From NCBI RefSeq assembly GCF_046115515.1, contig NZ_CP175953.1: a stretch of 64,000 bases of DNA; one strand, 5' to 3'. The stretch comes from Gracilimonas sp017641085. GTDB lineage: Bacteria > Bacteroidota > Rhodothermia > Balneolales > Balneolaceae. Position 1 is the stretch's first letter. Each line of letters starts with the position of its first letter. The notes beneath the pieces were generated by a model. It was not told the DNA's origin and did not search any database. It worked only from the letters and a program-made list of their open reading frames with translations. Made by a program: the position numbers and the translations under genes. Shown piece by piece: positions 1 through 8,234 of this stretch.

Positions 1-2
1 AG

Positions 3-326
3 GAATACGGGAATGATTGCCTGTTCCGCCTGCTGGATAACATTGTGGTGAAGGGGAGAACTAAACCGGTGAAAGTGTATGAAATTGCCGGCTTACGCGC
101 TGATGCCGGTCAGGAGCAGCACGATTGTATAGGGTTGTATGAACAAGGATTGGAGTACTACTTTAACCAGGAATGGGATGAAGCAATAGAGAAGTTCAAA
201 GAGTCCCAACCGCTGGAGCGCTATAAGAGAAATCCGTCGGGGATATTTATTCGGCGTTGCGAATTGATGAAGGAAGAATCACCGGGCGATGACTGGAACG
301 GCGTGTTTATTATGAAGAGAAAATAG
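3..326 (+). CDS. Class III adenylate/guanylate cyclase, C-terminal end (5' end outside the window)
   Basis: The reading frame is open from base 3 and ends at the TAG at 324-326, so only about the last 107 residues are present. The piece starts EYGNDCLFRLLDNIVVKG and continues GRTKPVKVYEIAG, which matches the end of class III nucleotide cyclase catalytic domains, where a conserved 'vkGk..pv.vyev' strand follows the last active-site segment. After it comes a short region (GLYEQGLEYYFNQEWDEAIE) that looks like a single TPR-like helix pair, as is often appended to these cyclases. The protein would make cAMP or cGMP. This may matter because a kinase with a cyclic-nucleotide-binding domain lies at the other end of the window, but no direct link is shown. 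The catalytic metal-binding residues are outside the window, so activity cannot be judged. Confidence 0.7.
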   Translation, partial: EYGNDCLFRLLDNIVVKGRTKPVKVYEIAGLRADAGQEQHDCIGLYEQGLEYYFNQEWDEAIEKFKESQPLERYKRNPSGIFIRRCELMKEESPGDDWNGVFIMKRK

Positions 327-340
327 ACAAGCAAAAAATG

Positions 341-429
341 CGGAGAGGGAGGGATTCGAACCCTCGATACCTCGTTAGAGGTATACTCCCTTAGCAGGGG
401 AGCGCTTTCAGCCACTCAGCCACCTCTCC
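341..429 (-). tRNA. tRNA-Ser (anticodon GCU)
   Basis: Read on the minus strand the sequence begins GGAGAGGTGGCTGAGTGG and ends CCTCTCC followed by the discriminator G. The 7-bp acceptor stem pairs GGAGAGG with CCTCTCC. The anticodon arm is CTCCC-CTGCTAA-GGGAG, giving anticodon GCT (serine AGC/AGU codons). A long variable arm (TACCTC-TAAC-GAGGTA) identifies a class II tRNA, and the T arm carries GGTTCGAATCC. The length of 89 nt fits tRNA-Ser. The 3' CCA is not encoded. It lies between the cyclase gene and hpt, with no close neighbour on its own strand. Confidence 0.97.
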
Positions 430-566
430 GTTTTTGAAGGGCAACAAATATAGCGACCTTTCCACACTAATAGCAACCCTGATAAAGCTTTAATCTGAGT
501 GTTTTCGGGAAAGGTTTTTTTGCTTTTGAACCCTTGTTTCAAAGTTGAAATACGATGATAACTACT

Positions 567-1136
567 CTACTTCTCGTCAGAATCTAACACATAAATTTGA
601 GAGAGATTTCGTCCTTCCTGCGCATAATCGAGTCCATACCCCAACACAAAAGCATTTGGAATCTCAAAGCCCACATAATCGAGCTGTACATCGTGATGGG
701 TGGCTTCCTTTTTGTGGAGAAGCGTACAGACAGCCACAGAAGCCGGGTTGTTTTCTTTAATCCGCTTCACCATATAATTCATGGAAAGTCCGGTATCCAC
801 GATGTCTTCTACCAGGATCACATGCCGCCCTTCGATTTTGGCATCAATGTGCTTGAGCTCCGTTACCTGTCCGGATGAAACCTTCTTGTCGCCATAGCTG
901 CTGAGCTTCATAAAATCCACCTCACAGTCTATGCTCACATGTCTCATGACATCAGCAAGGAAAATAAAAGCCCCGTTCAGGATGCCGATAAAAATAGGCT
1001 TTTTGCCCTCATAGTCCTTATCCAGCTGATTGCCGAGTTGGTTCAGGCGTTCATCGATCTGGTCTTTGGTAATAAAAATTTTGAATTGTTCACCGTTACA
1101 AGTCACTGTATCCGGTTGGTAAAAAGTAGAACTCAT
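567..1136 (-). CDS. hpt: Hypoxanthine phosphoribosyltransferase
   Basis: A 189-residue cytoplasmic purine-salvage enzyme that converts hypoxanthine or guanine plus PRPP to IMP or GMP. The PRPP-binding loop VILVEDIVDTG lies at residues 106-116, with the acidic pair and Thr expected for the type I phosphoribosyltransferase fold. The early segment GILNGAFIFLADVMR (about 51-65) and LDYVGFEIPN near the C-terminus are also typical of HPRT. The length is normal for the family. The ATG lies one base beyond the stop codon of tilS on the same strand, so the two genes are almost certainly co-transcribed and translationally coupled. The tilS-hpt pairing is common in bacteria. No regulatory site is apparent within the gene pair. 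Confidence 0.95.
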   Translation of the reverse strand: MSSTFYQPDTVTCNGEQFKIFITKDQIDERLNQLGNQLDKDYEGKKPIFIGILNGAFIFLADVMRHVSIDCEVDFMKLSSYGDKKVSSGQVTELKHIDAKIEGRHVILVEDIVDTGLSMNYMVKRIKENNPASVAVCTLLHKKEATHHDVQLDYVGFEIPNAFVLGYGLDYAQEGRNLSQIYVLDSDEK

Positions 1137-1137
1137 A

Positions 1138-2478
1138 CTAACTGAAGTTTATCGTCAAAAAAGTAGTTGATGTGGATTCGCATTTAGCCAATTCAGAGAT
1201 GGCTCCCTGCTCATTATTAGTTGCGGGAACAGGATATAGAATAGCATAAATAGTACCATCTGATCCGCACAATACCAAAGCTTTTTCCTTAAAATGTGAG
1301 GGGATTTTCCGGTTTGTCAGATGGTCGGATACTTTCTGATGCCCGGCCATCCCCAAAGGCTGAAGGGCATCGCCATCGCTCCAGCTTCTCAGCGTTAACG
1401 GCCAGGAAAGTTTGGAGGCATCCAGCTTCAGCGCGGCTTTACCGGACGGCTTCTTTGTTTTTTTCAGGGTGACGCCATTCAGCCTATAGCCTTCTCGTGC
1501 ATTTTCTTTCGAGATTTTTTGGGAGACGTCGTCAATGCTTTCATTTTGCTGAAGGTGAATCCCGCCCCGTTCGCGCGTCAAAACGAGGTCTGCGACTTTC
1601 ATGCTTTTTCCGGGTTGCAGAAATTCAAGTTCCGTTAAGGCTTCAAGCTGACCTTTGGAATAGACGCCCTCCAGCCCGAATTGATCGAGCATTGTTTTGA
1701 GTACAGCCGGCTTCAGGATTTGCGGAAGCTGAGCGTATTTCTTCAGGTTGATGCTGTTGTTATTCGTCACCTGCTCAGTGATTTCCGTGATACTCGCTTC
1801 AAATAATTTTCCCTGTTCCGGGAGGTTCAGAATGTTTTGCTTCCAGCCGGGGAGCAGGTCATCCATCTTTCGGGCGAATTCATTCCGGATGAAATTTCGC
1901 GCATAATCAGAGCTTTTGTTGCTTTCATCGGTGCGGGTGGGAATAGCTTCTGCTTCGCAAAAAGCGAGAATATCTTCTTTATCAAAATTGAGCAGGGGGC
2001 GAAATAGTTTGCCATCCCACTCTCTCATTCCCTGCCATGCAGCCGGTCCGCTTCCCCGAAACAGCTTCTGCAAAATAGTCTCCACCTGGTCGTCCTGGTG
2101 ATGAGCCGTAACGATCGCCTCTGCACCGGAATCACTTTTTAGATCCCGAAAAAACTGATACCGTTGTTTGCGTGCCCAGTTCTGAAAGTTCTCACCTTCT
2201 GCCTCTTTTGGATTCAGCCGAATGGAACAGCACTCAAATCCCCACTGAAAAGCCAGCTGCTCCACCAGTTCCTGATCCTTATCTGCCTGCTTCCCTCGCT
2301 TGCCATAATTGACATGAACCACCAGCGCCTCCCGCTCCAGCAGATGAAAAAGATAGAGCAAAGCCATCGAATCGGGACCGCCGCTTACACCCAGAATGAA
2401 AAAAGCATCCGGATCAAAATAATCAGCCAGGCTCTGAGAAAGGTGTTTCTGAATTTTTTTGGAAATGGATTTTGCCAT
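1138..2478 (-). CDS. tilS: tRNA(Ile)-lysidine synthase
   Basis: This essential enzyme ligates lysine to C34 of the CAU-anticodon tRNA-Ile using ATP, changing its decoding from AUG to AUA. The ATP-pyrophosphatase P-loop is SGGPDS at residues 32-37, followed by LVVHVNYGKRG and TAHHQDDQVETIL, both diagnostic of TilS. The C-terminal part matches the TilS C-terminal domain (LTLRSWSDGDALQPLGM). I start at the internal ATG at 2478 (MAKSISKKIQ). A longer in-frame start exists at 2532, but its 18 extra codons fall in a dispersed intergenic repeat and are hydrophobic and unlike TilS. The product is 446 residues, normal for the family. It is the first gene of a tilS-hpt operon, with one base between them. 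Confidence 0.94.
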   Translation of the reverse strand: MAKSISKKIQKHLSQSLADYFDPDAFFILGVSGGPDSMALLYLFHLLEREALVVHVNYGKRGKQADKDQELVEQLAFQWGFECCSIRLNPKEAEGENFQNWARKQRYQFFRDLKSDSGAEAIVTAHHQDDQVETILQKLFRGSGPAAWQGMREWDGKLFRPLLNFDKEDILAFCEAEAIPTRTDESNKSSDYARNFIRNEFARKMDDLLPGWKQNILNLPEQGKLFEASITEITEQVTNNNSINLKKYAQLPQILKPAVLKTMLDQFGLEGVYSKGQLEALTELEFLQPGKSMKVADLVLTRERGGIHLQQNESIDDVSQKISKENAREGYRLNGVTLKKTKKPSGKAALKLDASKLSWPLTLRSWSDGDALQPLGMAGHQKVSDHLTNRKIPSHFKEKALVLCGSDGTIYAILYPVPATNNEQGAISELAKCESTSTTFLTINFS

Positions 2479-2509
2479 AGAAAAAAGTAGGAAGAAATTA
2501 GGAAAGATG

Positions 2510-2600
2510 AACACCCAACAAGGAACATCCAACTTAGAAGTTCAAAGGCTAGGATGAAGTTATCTTCTCTTTAAACGTTCGGTGTTCCTTGTTGGGTGTT
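2510..2600. repeat. Inverted-repeat element of the 'AACATCCAACAAGGAAC' family
   Basis: Perfect 18-bp arms AACACCCAACAAGGAACA (2510-2527) and its complement (2583-2600) flank a 55-bp spacer between divergent tilS and the DUF1643 gene. Related sequence recurs near 5,680, 12,450, 15,190 and 17,640. Confidence 0.8.
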
Positions 2601-2673
2601 TCGCACAGGCTTGGAACTTGGAAATTAAAACTTCGATATTCCCATCTTCAAAAATCAAATTCAAACCCGACGA

Positions 2674-3198
2674 ATGTACCCCAACCGCTCCTGGATTTAC
2701 CATCATGATGAACCGCTGACCCGTTACTCGCTGGGGCAGGAAGGCGATAATCCGCTGATTTGTTTTGGGGTGAATCCCTCCACGGCCAAGCCGGGAGATT
2801 TGGATCCCACCGTGGCATCCGTTGCCCGATTTGCGATGGAAAACGATTACGACGGCTGGCTCATGTTCAACCTCTATCCGCAGCGGGCCACCAATCCGGA
2901 TAAAATGCATAAAAACTTCCAGAAGAAAATTCACGACAAAAATGTGGAAGTGATTGCGGAACTAACCAACCATCTGTCTGCCGACATCTGGTGTGCCTGG
3001 GGTACGCTGATTGAAAAACGACCGTACCTGTCGCGCTGCCTGCAGGATATTTATGACGCCATCTCAGGCAATGGCAACCGGTTCTTTACCCGCGGACGCA
3101 TCTCCAAAGCCGGGCACCCGCACCACCCGTTGTACCTGAGGAAAACGGCTCCTATGGATGAATTTGATGTGCAGCGTTATGTGGAAGAAGTGATTTAG
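2674..3198 (+). CDS. DUF1643 family protein
   Basis: A 174-residue soluble protein with no signal peptide. The segment ICFGVNPSTAKPGDLDPTV (residues about 29-47), followed by GWLMFNLYPQRATNP and later IWCAWG, is the recognisable signature of the DUF1643 family. Its biochemical function is not established; the conserved Asn-Pro-Ser and Trp residues resemble a nucleotide or nucleic-acid pocket, but that is only inference. It is transcribed divergently from tilS across a repeat element and is followed by a long repeat block, so it appears to be a single-gene unit. The ATG was chosen because it starts the conserved region directly (MYPNRSWIYH). Confidence in the family is high; in function, none. 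Confidence 0.85.
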   Translation: MYPNRSWIYHHDEPLTRYSLGQEGDNPLICFGVNPSTAKPGDLDPTVASVARFAMENDYDGWLMFNLYPQRATNPDKMHKNFQKKIHDKNVEVIAELTNHLSADIWCAWGTLIEKRPYLSRCLQDIYDAISGNGNRFFTRGRISKAGHPHHPLYLRKTAPMDEFDVQRYVEEVI

Positions 3199-3685
3199 AG
3201 GGGAATTTAAATTCCAAGCTCCAAAACCCAAATCCCAAATCCCAAATCCCAATATCCAAATCTCAGCAACTAAATGACCATGGCGTCCTCTTTCCCTGTG
3301 GCAGTTGATAAAGCGATGAAGTTAATACTAACATGCCAGAGGGAAAGAGACAGACCTGCCAGCCGGCAAAGGCAGGGATAGGGTCCTGTGGCGAAGGGCA
3401 GTTCTGCCAGAATAACCAGATCCTTCACTACGTTCAGGATGACAGGGGCATTGGCCTGTTTTCTTAGCCGTGCTTCAGACGGGCATTTCCTTTCAGGTAA
3501 TTAAAAATTCGATATTCGCCCAGCGAGGGGTTAAAACTCATTTGCTTGTCCGTCATTCAGATCTGCCTCAATTCAACATTGAATGTTGAATGTTCCTTAT
3601 TCAATGTTCCGCAGGAGAAGCTCTTGCAAAACCGGTTATAATTGCTTCAATTCCATGCATTCAACACTAATCTAATCCGGGGATC
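3199..3685. repeat. Composite intergenic repeat block 1
   Basis: No gene is seen in this 487-bp gap. It holds a 7-bp microsatellite (3227-3254), a 'GGCGTCCTCTTTCCC ... GGGAAAGAG' stem (about 3285-3350), a GCCGGCAAAGGCAGG palindrome (3362-3376), a reversed 'ATCCTTCACTACGTTCAGGATGA' module (3420-3442), and TTCAACATTGAATGTTGAA (3573-3591). The same modules recur in other gaps up to 18 kb. Confidence 0.8.
3227..3254. repeat. Short tandem repeat (CCCAAAT)n
   Basis: Three perfect CCCAAAT units (3227-3247) are followed by a degenerate one, immediately downstream of the DUF1643 gene. Confidence 0.85.
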
Positions 3686-5146
3686 ATGGGAAAGAAAACA
3701 ATTTTGCTGCTTTGTATGCTAACAGCGGGCAGTGGATTATATGCACAGGAAAAAGATAATGGAGAAAAGGAGTCCAAAACAGACTACACCGAAGCTATTG
3801 TTTTGGTGGAAGTGTGGATGGATGCCATGCAGAAGTTTGATGAAATACCGGGCATCAGTGCCATAGCGCTGGAAGACCAGGAAGTGATTTGGAAAGGGGC
3901 CTACGGAGAGGCAAATCCGGATGAAGATGTGAAAATGGAAACCAGCACCATTTGCAGCGTGTGTTCCATCTCCAAGCTATTTACGTCCATAGCAATTATG
4001 AATTTATATGAAGATGGAAAACTGAGGCTGGATGACCGGCTGGAAGACGTGATGCCCGGTTATGACCTTGAACAGCAATTCGAGCTGAGTGGCCCCATTA
4101 CCATTCGTAATCTGCTCACCCACTCTTCGGGTTTACCCCGCGAAAATGCCTATTCGCACTGGACCGACCGCAGCCTTGAGTTCCCGACCAAAGAGGAAAT
4201 ACTCTCATCCCTGAATGAACAGGAGACACTATATCCCTCGTCCACTTACTTTCAGTATAGCAACCTGGCAATGACTTTACTGGGATATATTGTGGAAGAA
4301 GTATCCGGGCAGACTTATGATGAATATGTAACAGAACACATCCTGGAACCATTGGAGCTGGATGATACCCGACCCGATATGCCGGAAGATTTATGGGGAG
4401 GTCAGCTTGCTGTTGGATATACCGTTGAAACGATGGAAGGCAAGCAGCATAAGCTGGATTTATTTGATCCCAACGGGGTAACACCGGCAGCGGGATTCAG
4501 CTCAACAGTAGAAGACCTGGCAGATTTTGCTGCATGGCAGTTTCGCCTATATGATGCGGAAGAAGAGGAGATCCTGTATCCATCCACCATTAAAAACATG
4601 CACAACATTCACTGGATGGATAGCGATTTTGGAACCAGCTGGGGACTGGGGTTTTCTGTGTATAAAGGTCCCGGCGACAAGAAATGGGTTGGCCATGGAG
4701 GGTATTGCCCCGGTTACCGAAGCACACTGATGATGAATCCGGAATCAAAAAGAGCCTACTCGGTGATGACTAACAGCAATAATCCCAGTCCCGGAAAATA
4801 CGCACGGGGCATCCATGCTATTTTATCCAAAGCAGGGAGTATAGAAGCGGCCGATGAAGAACTGGCTATGGAGCTGAAAGCATATGCCGGTTATTATGAG
4901 GGACAGGTTGGTCGAGGCATCAGCTATGTAGGCACCTGGGGAGATAAACTGGTGAGGATGGGACTTCCGGCCGATAACCCGGGTGAATTTTCCAAATACC
5001 GCCGGGTGGATAAAGACCATTTTGTACGTATCCGGGATAACGGAGAAGATGGCGAAAGCATGCGCTTCATCCGCAATGATAAAGGTGAAGTCATTCATAT
5101 GAAGTACTACGATAATTATATGTCAGATAAAATAGAGCTGGAGTAA
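3686..5146 (+). CDS. Exported serine hydrolase of the class C beta-lactamase / PBP4* fold
   Basis: The 486-residue product starts with a Sec signal peptide (MGKKTILLLC to LYAQ, about 21 residues) and so acts outside the inner membrane. All three motifs of the serine beta-lactamase-like family are present: SxxK as SISK (S94-K97), YxN as YSN (Y191-N193) and the HxG-type motif as HGG (337-339). These enzymes are usually D-aminopeptidases, esterases or carboxypeptidases, and true beta-lactamase activity cannot be inferred. The last ~100 residues (YAGYYEGQVG onward) form the small C-terminal domain often found after this fold, so the length is normal. The gene is isolated between repeat blocks. 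The substrate is unknown. Confidence 0.9.
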   Translation: MGKKTILLLCMLTAGSGLYAQEKDNGEKESKTDYTEAIVLVEVWMDAMQKFDEIPGISAIALEDQEVIWKGAYGEANPDEDVKMETSTICSVCSISKLFTSIAIMNLYEDGKLRLDDRLEDVMPGYDLEQQFELSGPITIRNLLTHSSGLPRENAYSHWTDRSLEFPTKEEILSSLNEQETLYPSSTYFQYSNLAMTLLGYIVEEVSGQTYDEYVTEHILEPLELDDTRPDMPEDLWGGQLAVGYTVETMEGKQHKLDLFDPNGVTPAAGFSSTVEDLADFAAWQFRLYDAEEEEILYPSTIKNMHNIHWMDSDFGTSWGLGFSVYKGPGDKKWVGHGGYCPGYRSTLMMNPESKRAYSVMTNSNNPSPGKYARGIHAILSKAGSIEAADEELAMELKAYAGYYEGQVGRGISYVGTWGDKLVRMGLPADNPGEFSKYRRVDKDHFVRIRDNGEDGESMRFIRNDKGEVIHMKYYDNYMSDKIELE

Positions 5147-5149
5147 AAC

Positions 5150-5747
5150 CCGGGCTTAAAAAGTCTAATTTAGCCCCCTGCGTCATCCCGGGCCTGCCTA
5201 TGCCGGCAGGCAGGTGAAGTGTAACGCAGATTCGGAATCTCCTATTCTTAGCCACCAACTAACCAAGGCGTCCTTTCCCCTTAACCAAAGGGGAAAGACA
5301 GAAAGGGGTCCGCCTGCTAAGGACAACACTGGTCAATTAAAGTCTCCGCTACACAGCATCAGCGATCGATTTTCTGATTTGCGAATGATCGATAGACCGA
5401 ATAACCGATTTGCGAATTTGTATTCTAAGACCATAATCACGATTAACCACAGCGAAGGGTTGAAACCCATTCGCTTGTGTAAAGGAATACATCCTGCCCT
5501 CATAACCCGGAATCCCGGGGGTGCCTTTGCAAAAACTTCAACATTCAATGTTGGATGTTGGATGTTCGGTGTTCCACCGGCAGATCCTTCGCTACGCTCA
5601 GGATGACAATTGCACACTCGGGCTTTCTAAGCTGCCCTGCGGGCAGTCATTTTCCTGCGGACAATTCATCCTTTAAAGTTGGATGTTCCTTGTTGGATGT
5701 TCATATTCCCTCATTCTTCAACAATCTCAAACTCTATAACACAAGCC
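5150..5747. repeat. Composite intergenic repeat block 2
   Basis: No gene is seen in these ~600 bp. Modules in order: GCCTATGCCGGCAGGCAGG (about 5196-5215); a CCTTTCCCCTT...AAGGGGAAAG hairpin (5272-5300); a reversed TTGCGAATGATCGATAGACCG module (5379-5399) ending CGATTTGCGAA; AGCGAAGGGTTGAAACCCATTCGC (5452-5475); CATTCAATGTTGGATG repeats (about 5542-5575); a reversed GATCCTTCGCTACGCTCAGG module (5583-5602); and GTTGGATGTTCCTTGTTGG (5679-5697) just before the M24 start. Open frames here are repeat artefacts. Confidence 0.8.
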
Positions 5748-7046
5748 ATGCTCCGCTATTTTTGTGCTATTCTGATTATTGCAACTGCCTGTACTTCTGA
5801 AACCAAGCCGCCGATTGAGTGGGGCGAGTCGCCATGGCCCGAGATACGGAAGGAGCGGATTTCTACCCTGTTACCGCAGGCCATGGAAGCAGCCGGAGTA
5901 GATGCGTGGATCGTCATCTGCCGGGAGAATAACAATGACCCCATCGCCGATCACATTGGCGGGGAGAATGCCGGAGGTACGGCGGCCTTTCTATTCTATC
6001 GGGATGAAGACGGTTTTCATTCGCGGGTATATTCGCCCGTTGGGGAAGCTACCGCCCTGGATGAACTGGATATTCATGATGAGGTAATTCCGGTAGAGCG
6101 GGGCCGGTCCGCTATGGAGCAGGCAGCAGATTTCATCCGTCAGAAGGATTTCGAAACCATTGCGGTAAACTCATCTGCCTCCAACGCCCAGGCCGACGGA
6201 CTCAGTTTCACTCAGCGGCAGGCACTGGAAAAAGCATTGGGTGCTGAGCTTTCCGGCCGGCTGGTTTCATCGGAAGAGCTGATTTATGAGTGGCTGTCGG
6301 TGAAAACGCCCCGTGAGGTAGAGATCATGACCAAAGCTGCAGAGCTGACGGCTCAATGGCAGCTGGAAGCTTATGAAATCATTGAGCCCGGGGTAACCAC
6401 CGATGCCGAGGTAGCCGCCTTCCTGGATGCGAAAATGGAAGAGTATGGAGTGGGAGAAGCCTGGAACCCTACGCAGAATCCAAATGTAAACTCAGGAGCC
6501 GACCGCGGACATTCCCACGCCACCGACAAAGTGATTATGCCCGGAGATGTAATCCAAACTGATTTCGGCATTAAGTTGTATGACCGGTGGGTGAGTGACA
6601 TCCAGCGTTTTGCTTATGTATTAAAAGAAGGAGAAACCGAAGCCCCGGAAGACATTCAGTTTTACTGGGAGTCGGCCAAAGCCGGAAACCGTGCGGCTTT
6701 CAACGCTATGAAACCCGGCGTGCGGGGCGAAGACGTGGATGCCGCCCAGCGAAAGCTGATGGAAGAAAACGGATCGGAATATGTGATGTGGAGTACCGGT
6801 CACCCGGTGGGGTATGTAGCTCACGACACCGGACCGAATTTAGGCGGTTCCCATATCCCGGGGCAGCGCCCCTCAGCCCAGAAGCTCCTTAAGCCGGGGA
6901 TGGTGTTTGCCTTCGATGGTTTCCACAGCTGGCCGCTCACCGACAGCACCTATAAAACCATATCGGTAGAGGAAATGGCGGTGATAACGGAAGACGGGGC
7001 TGAGTTTTTGATTCCTCCTCAGGAAGAGTGGATTTTGGTGGAGTGA
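5748..7046 (+). CDS. M24 family metallopeptidase (Xaa-Pro aminopeptidase-like), probable lipoprotein
   Basis: A 432-residue pita-bread-fold peptidase. The N-terminus MLRYFCAILIIATAC ends in a Cys at residue 15 in a lipobox-like setting, suggesting an outer- or inner-membrane lipoprotein. I use the ATG at 5748; an in-frame upstream start at 5679 lies in a repeat and would mask the signal. An N-terminal creatinase-like domain is followed by the catalytic domain with metal-ligand motifs TDFG, WVSDIQ, GHPVG and VEEMAV. The usual fourth ligand (Glu in 'PGMVFTIEPG') reads PGMVFAFDGF, so Glu is replaced by Asp, and the expected GHG is GHP. These changes could lower or alter activity. No operon partner is visible. 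Confidence 0.85.
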   Translation: MLRYFCAILIIATACTSETKPPIEWGESPWPEIRKERISTLLPQAMEAAGVDAWIVICRENNNDPIADHIGGENAGGTAAFLFYRDEDGFHSRVYSPVGEATALDELDIHDEVIPVERGRSAMEQAADFIRQKDFETIAVNSSASNAQADGLSFTQRQALEKALGAELSGRLVSSEELIYEWLSVKTPREVEIMTKAAELTAQWQLEAYEIIEPGVTTDAEVAAFLDAKMEEYGVGEAWNPTQNPNVNSGADRGHSHATDKVIMPGDVIQTDFGIKLYDRWVSDIQRFAYVLKEGETEAPEDIQFYWESAKAGNRAAFNAMKPGVRGEDVDAAQRKLMEENGSEYVMWSTGHPVGYVAHDTGPNLGGSHIPGQRPSAQKLLKPGMVFAFDGFHSWPLTDSTYKTISVEEMAVITEDGAEFLIPPQEEWILVE

Positions 7047-7373
7047 GTTGAAGTTCAAATTCCAATGACCAATGATCAGTGATCAGGATCGAGGTTTATG
7101 GGTTTTATAATACCAGTCATTGCGAGGAGGCGGTTGGGTATGATTGGTTTGGGATGTATAACGACGAAGCAATCTCCCTGATTAGGATCAAAGTTCGTTA
7201 CAGTCCCTTTGCATTAAACCCATTCGCAAATCGCAAATCGGTCCATCGATCATTCGCACATCAAAGAGATTCTTCGTTAACCGCTATGTTCTCGTTGTTC
7301 TCGTTCCGAAGGTCCACCTTCGGAACGCCATCCCGGAAGCTCCTGCTTCCCTTCCCTTGCTTCTATTTTTATT
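7047..7373. repeat. Composite intergenic repeat block 3
   Basis: No gene is seen. It contains GTCATTGCGAGGAGGCG (7117-7133) paired with CGACGAAGCAATCTC (7159-7173), an inverted-module repeat common in bacterial genomes, then AAATCGGTCCATCGATCATTCGC (7235-7257), and a TTCCGAAGGTCCACCTTCGGAA hairpin (7303-7324). It abuts the broken end of the Fic remnant. Confidence 0.75.
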
Positions 7374-7796
7374 TTAAGACTCTACCATAACGCAGAAAAT
7401 GTGATTTCCCACAAGCCGGAATATTACTTCCTCCTCCGGGGGGTGACCGAACAACAGGATTGGGAATCCTGGCTCATTTTCATGTTAAAGGCCGTGGAAG
7501 TAACCGCCGAAAAAACCATGAAGCGGATCGATGACATACGCATCCTGCTGGATGGAATCCTGGAAGAAGCCAAACACAAGCTGCCCGACCGGGTGTATTC
7601 CAAGGAGTTGATTGAGTTGCTCTTTGAACAGCCTTATTGCAAAGTTAAATTCCTGGTAGGCCGAAACTCGGCCAAGCGGCAAACCGCTGCCGACTATTTA
7701 AAAGAACTGGAGTCGGCCGGAATTTTGAAGAGCAAACAGGTGGGACGTGAAATGTTATACCTGAATACGCGCCTCTACGAGCTGCTTTCCTCCTGA
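7374..7796 (+). pseudogene. Fic family protein, 5'-truncated remnant
   Basis: The frame from about 7374, with a possible GTG at 7401, encodes roughly 140 residues matching only the C-terminal half of Fic/DOC-family proteins. The segment HKPEYYFLLRGVTEQQDW, then WLIFMLKAVEVTAEKT, leads into a winged-helix end with FLVGRNSAKRQTAADYLK and LYELL. Full-length Fic AMP-transferases also need the catalytic HPFxxGNGR helix, which is absent. The bases upstream are a repeat block, so the 5' two-thirds have been lost, with the break at about 7374. The remaining piece could at most act as a DNA-binding fragment, and expression is doubtful. The family call is firm from the characteristic linker and winged helix. 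Confidence 0.75.
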
Positions 7797-8234
7797 TATG
7801 TCGATGATTTCGACACGTTGCCGGAATATGTCGATGAGCCAATTTTGAACAAGGAACGCCGAACTTTCTGGGGGGTGTTTAATCGATTAATAGAATCACT
7901 AATCGCTCTATCGATCATTCGCAAATCAAATGGTGTTCTTTTGATACTAAATAAGTTTATGATTTAAATAAATCGGTGAGGTAGTTTGGGAAAGTAATTC
8001 CTGTTCCGTTCTTAGTATAGCTCATGTGTGTAACGATGGATTGGTTAAGGTTGATCGGTTTTGTCGTTACACCAAGATCAATGGGTAAAAGATGAGACTC
8101 GCTGTTTGAATGATGAATACTTTAATCGATCCCACATCATTGAACCACCGTGCCCGAATGACTGGTCGGTTGGTAATCCGCCGATGGGCGGATTTCTTGA
8201 TGTTTGTAAAAAACAGAGCTTAAAAGCTGAAAAC
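7797..8234. repeat. Intergenic region with repeats and a hairpin
   Basis: No credible gene in 438 bp. It begins with TGTCGATGATTTCGACA (7799-7815), a TGTCGA/TCGACA palindrome. A CTCTATCGATCATTCGCAAATC module lies at about 7907-7928, the last part of the mosaic repeat family on this side. A perfect 8-bp hairpin AATCCGCC-GATG-GGCGGATT lies at 8175-8194, 40 bp past the end of the helicase gene. It lacks a clear U tract on the minus strand, so its role as a terminator is uncertain. The rest is AT-rich with no recognisable feature. Confidence 0.6.

Noticed and set aside
5214..5606. Open frames of 94-130 residues inside repeat block 2
   Set aside because: They are translated repeats, found in several phases and copies, with no homology to protein families.
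7079..7390. A 103-residue open frame before the Fic remnant
   Set aside because: It is composed of repeat-module translation and ends in low-complexity sequence.
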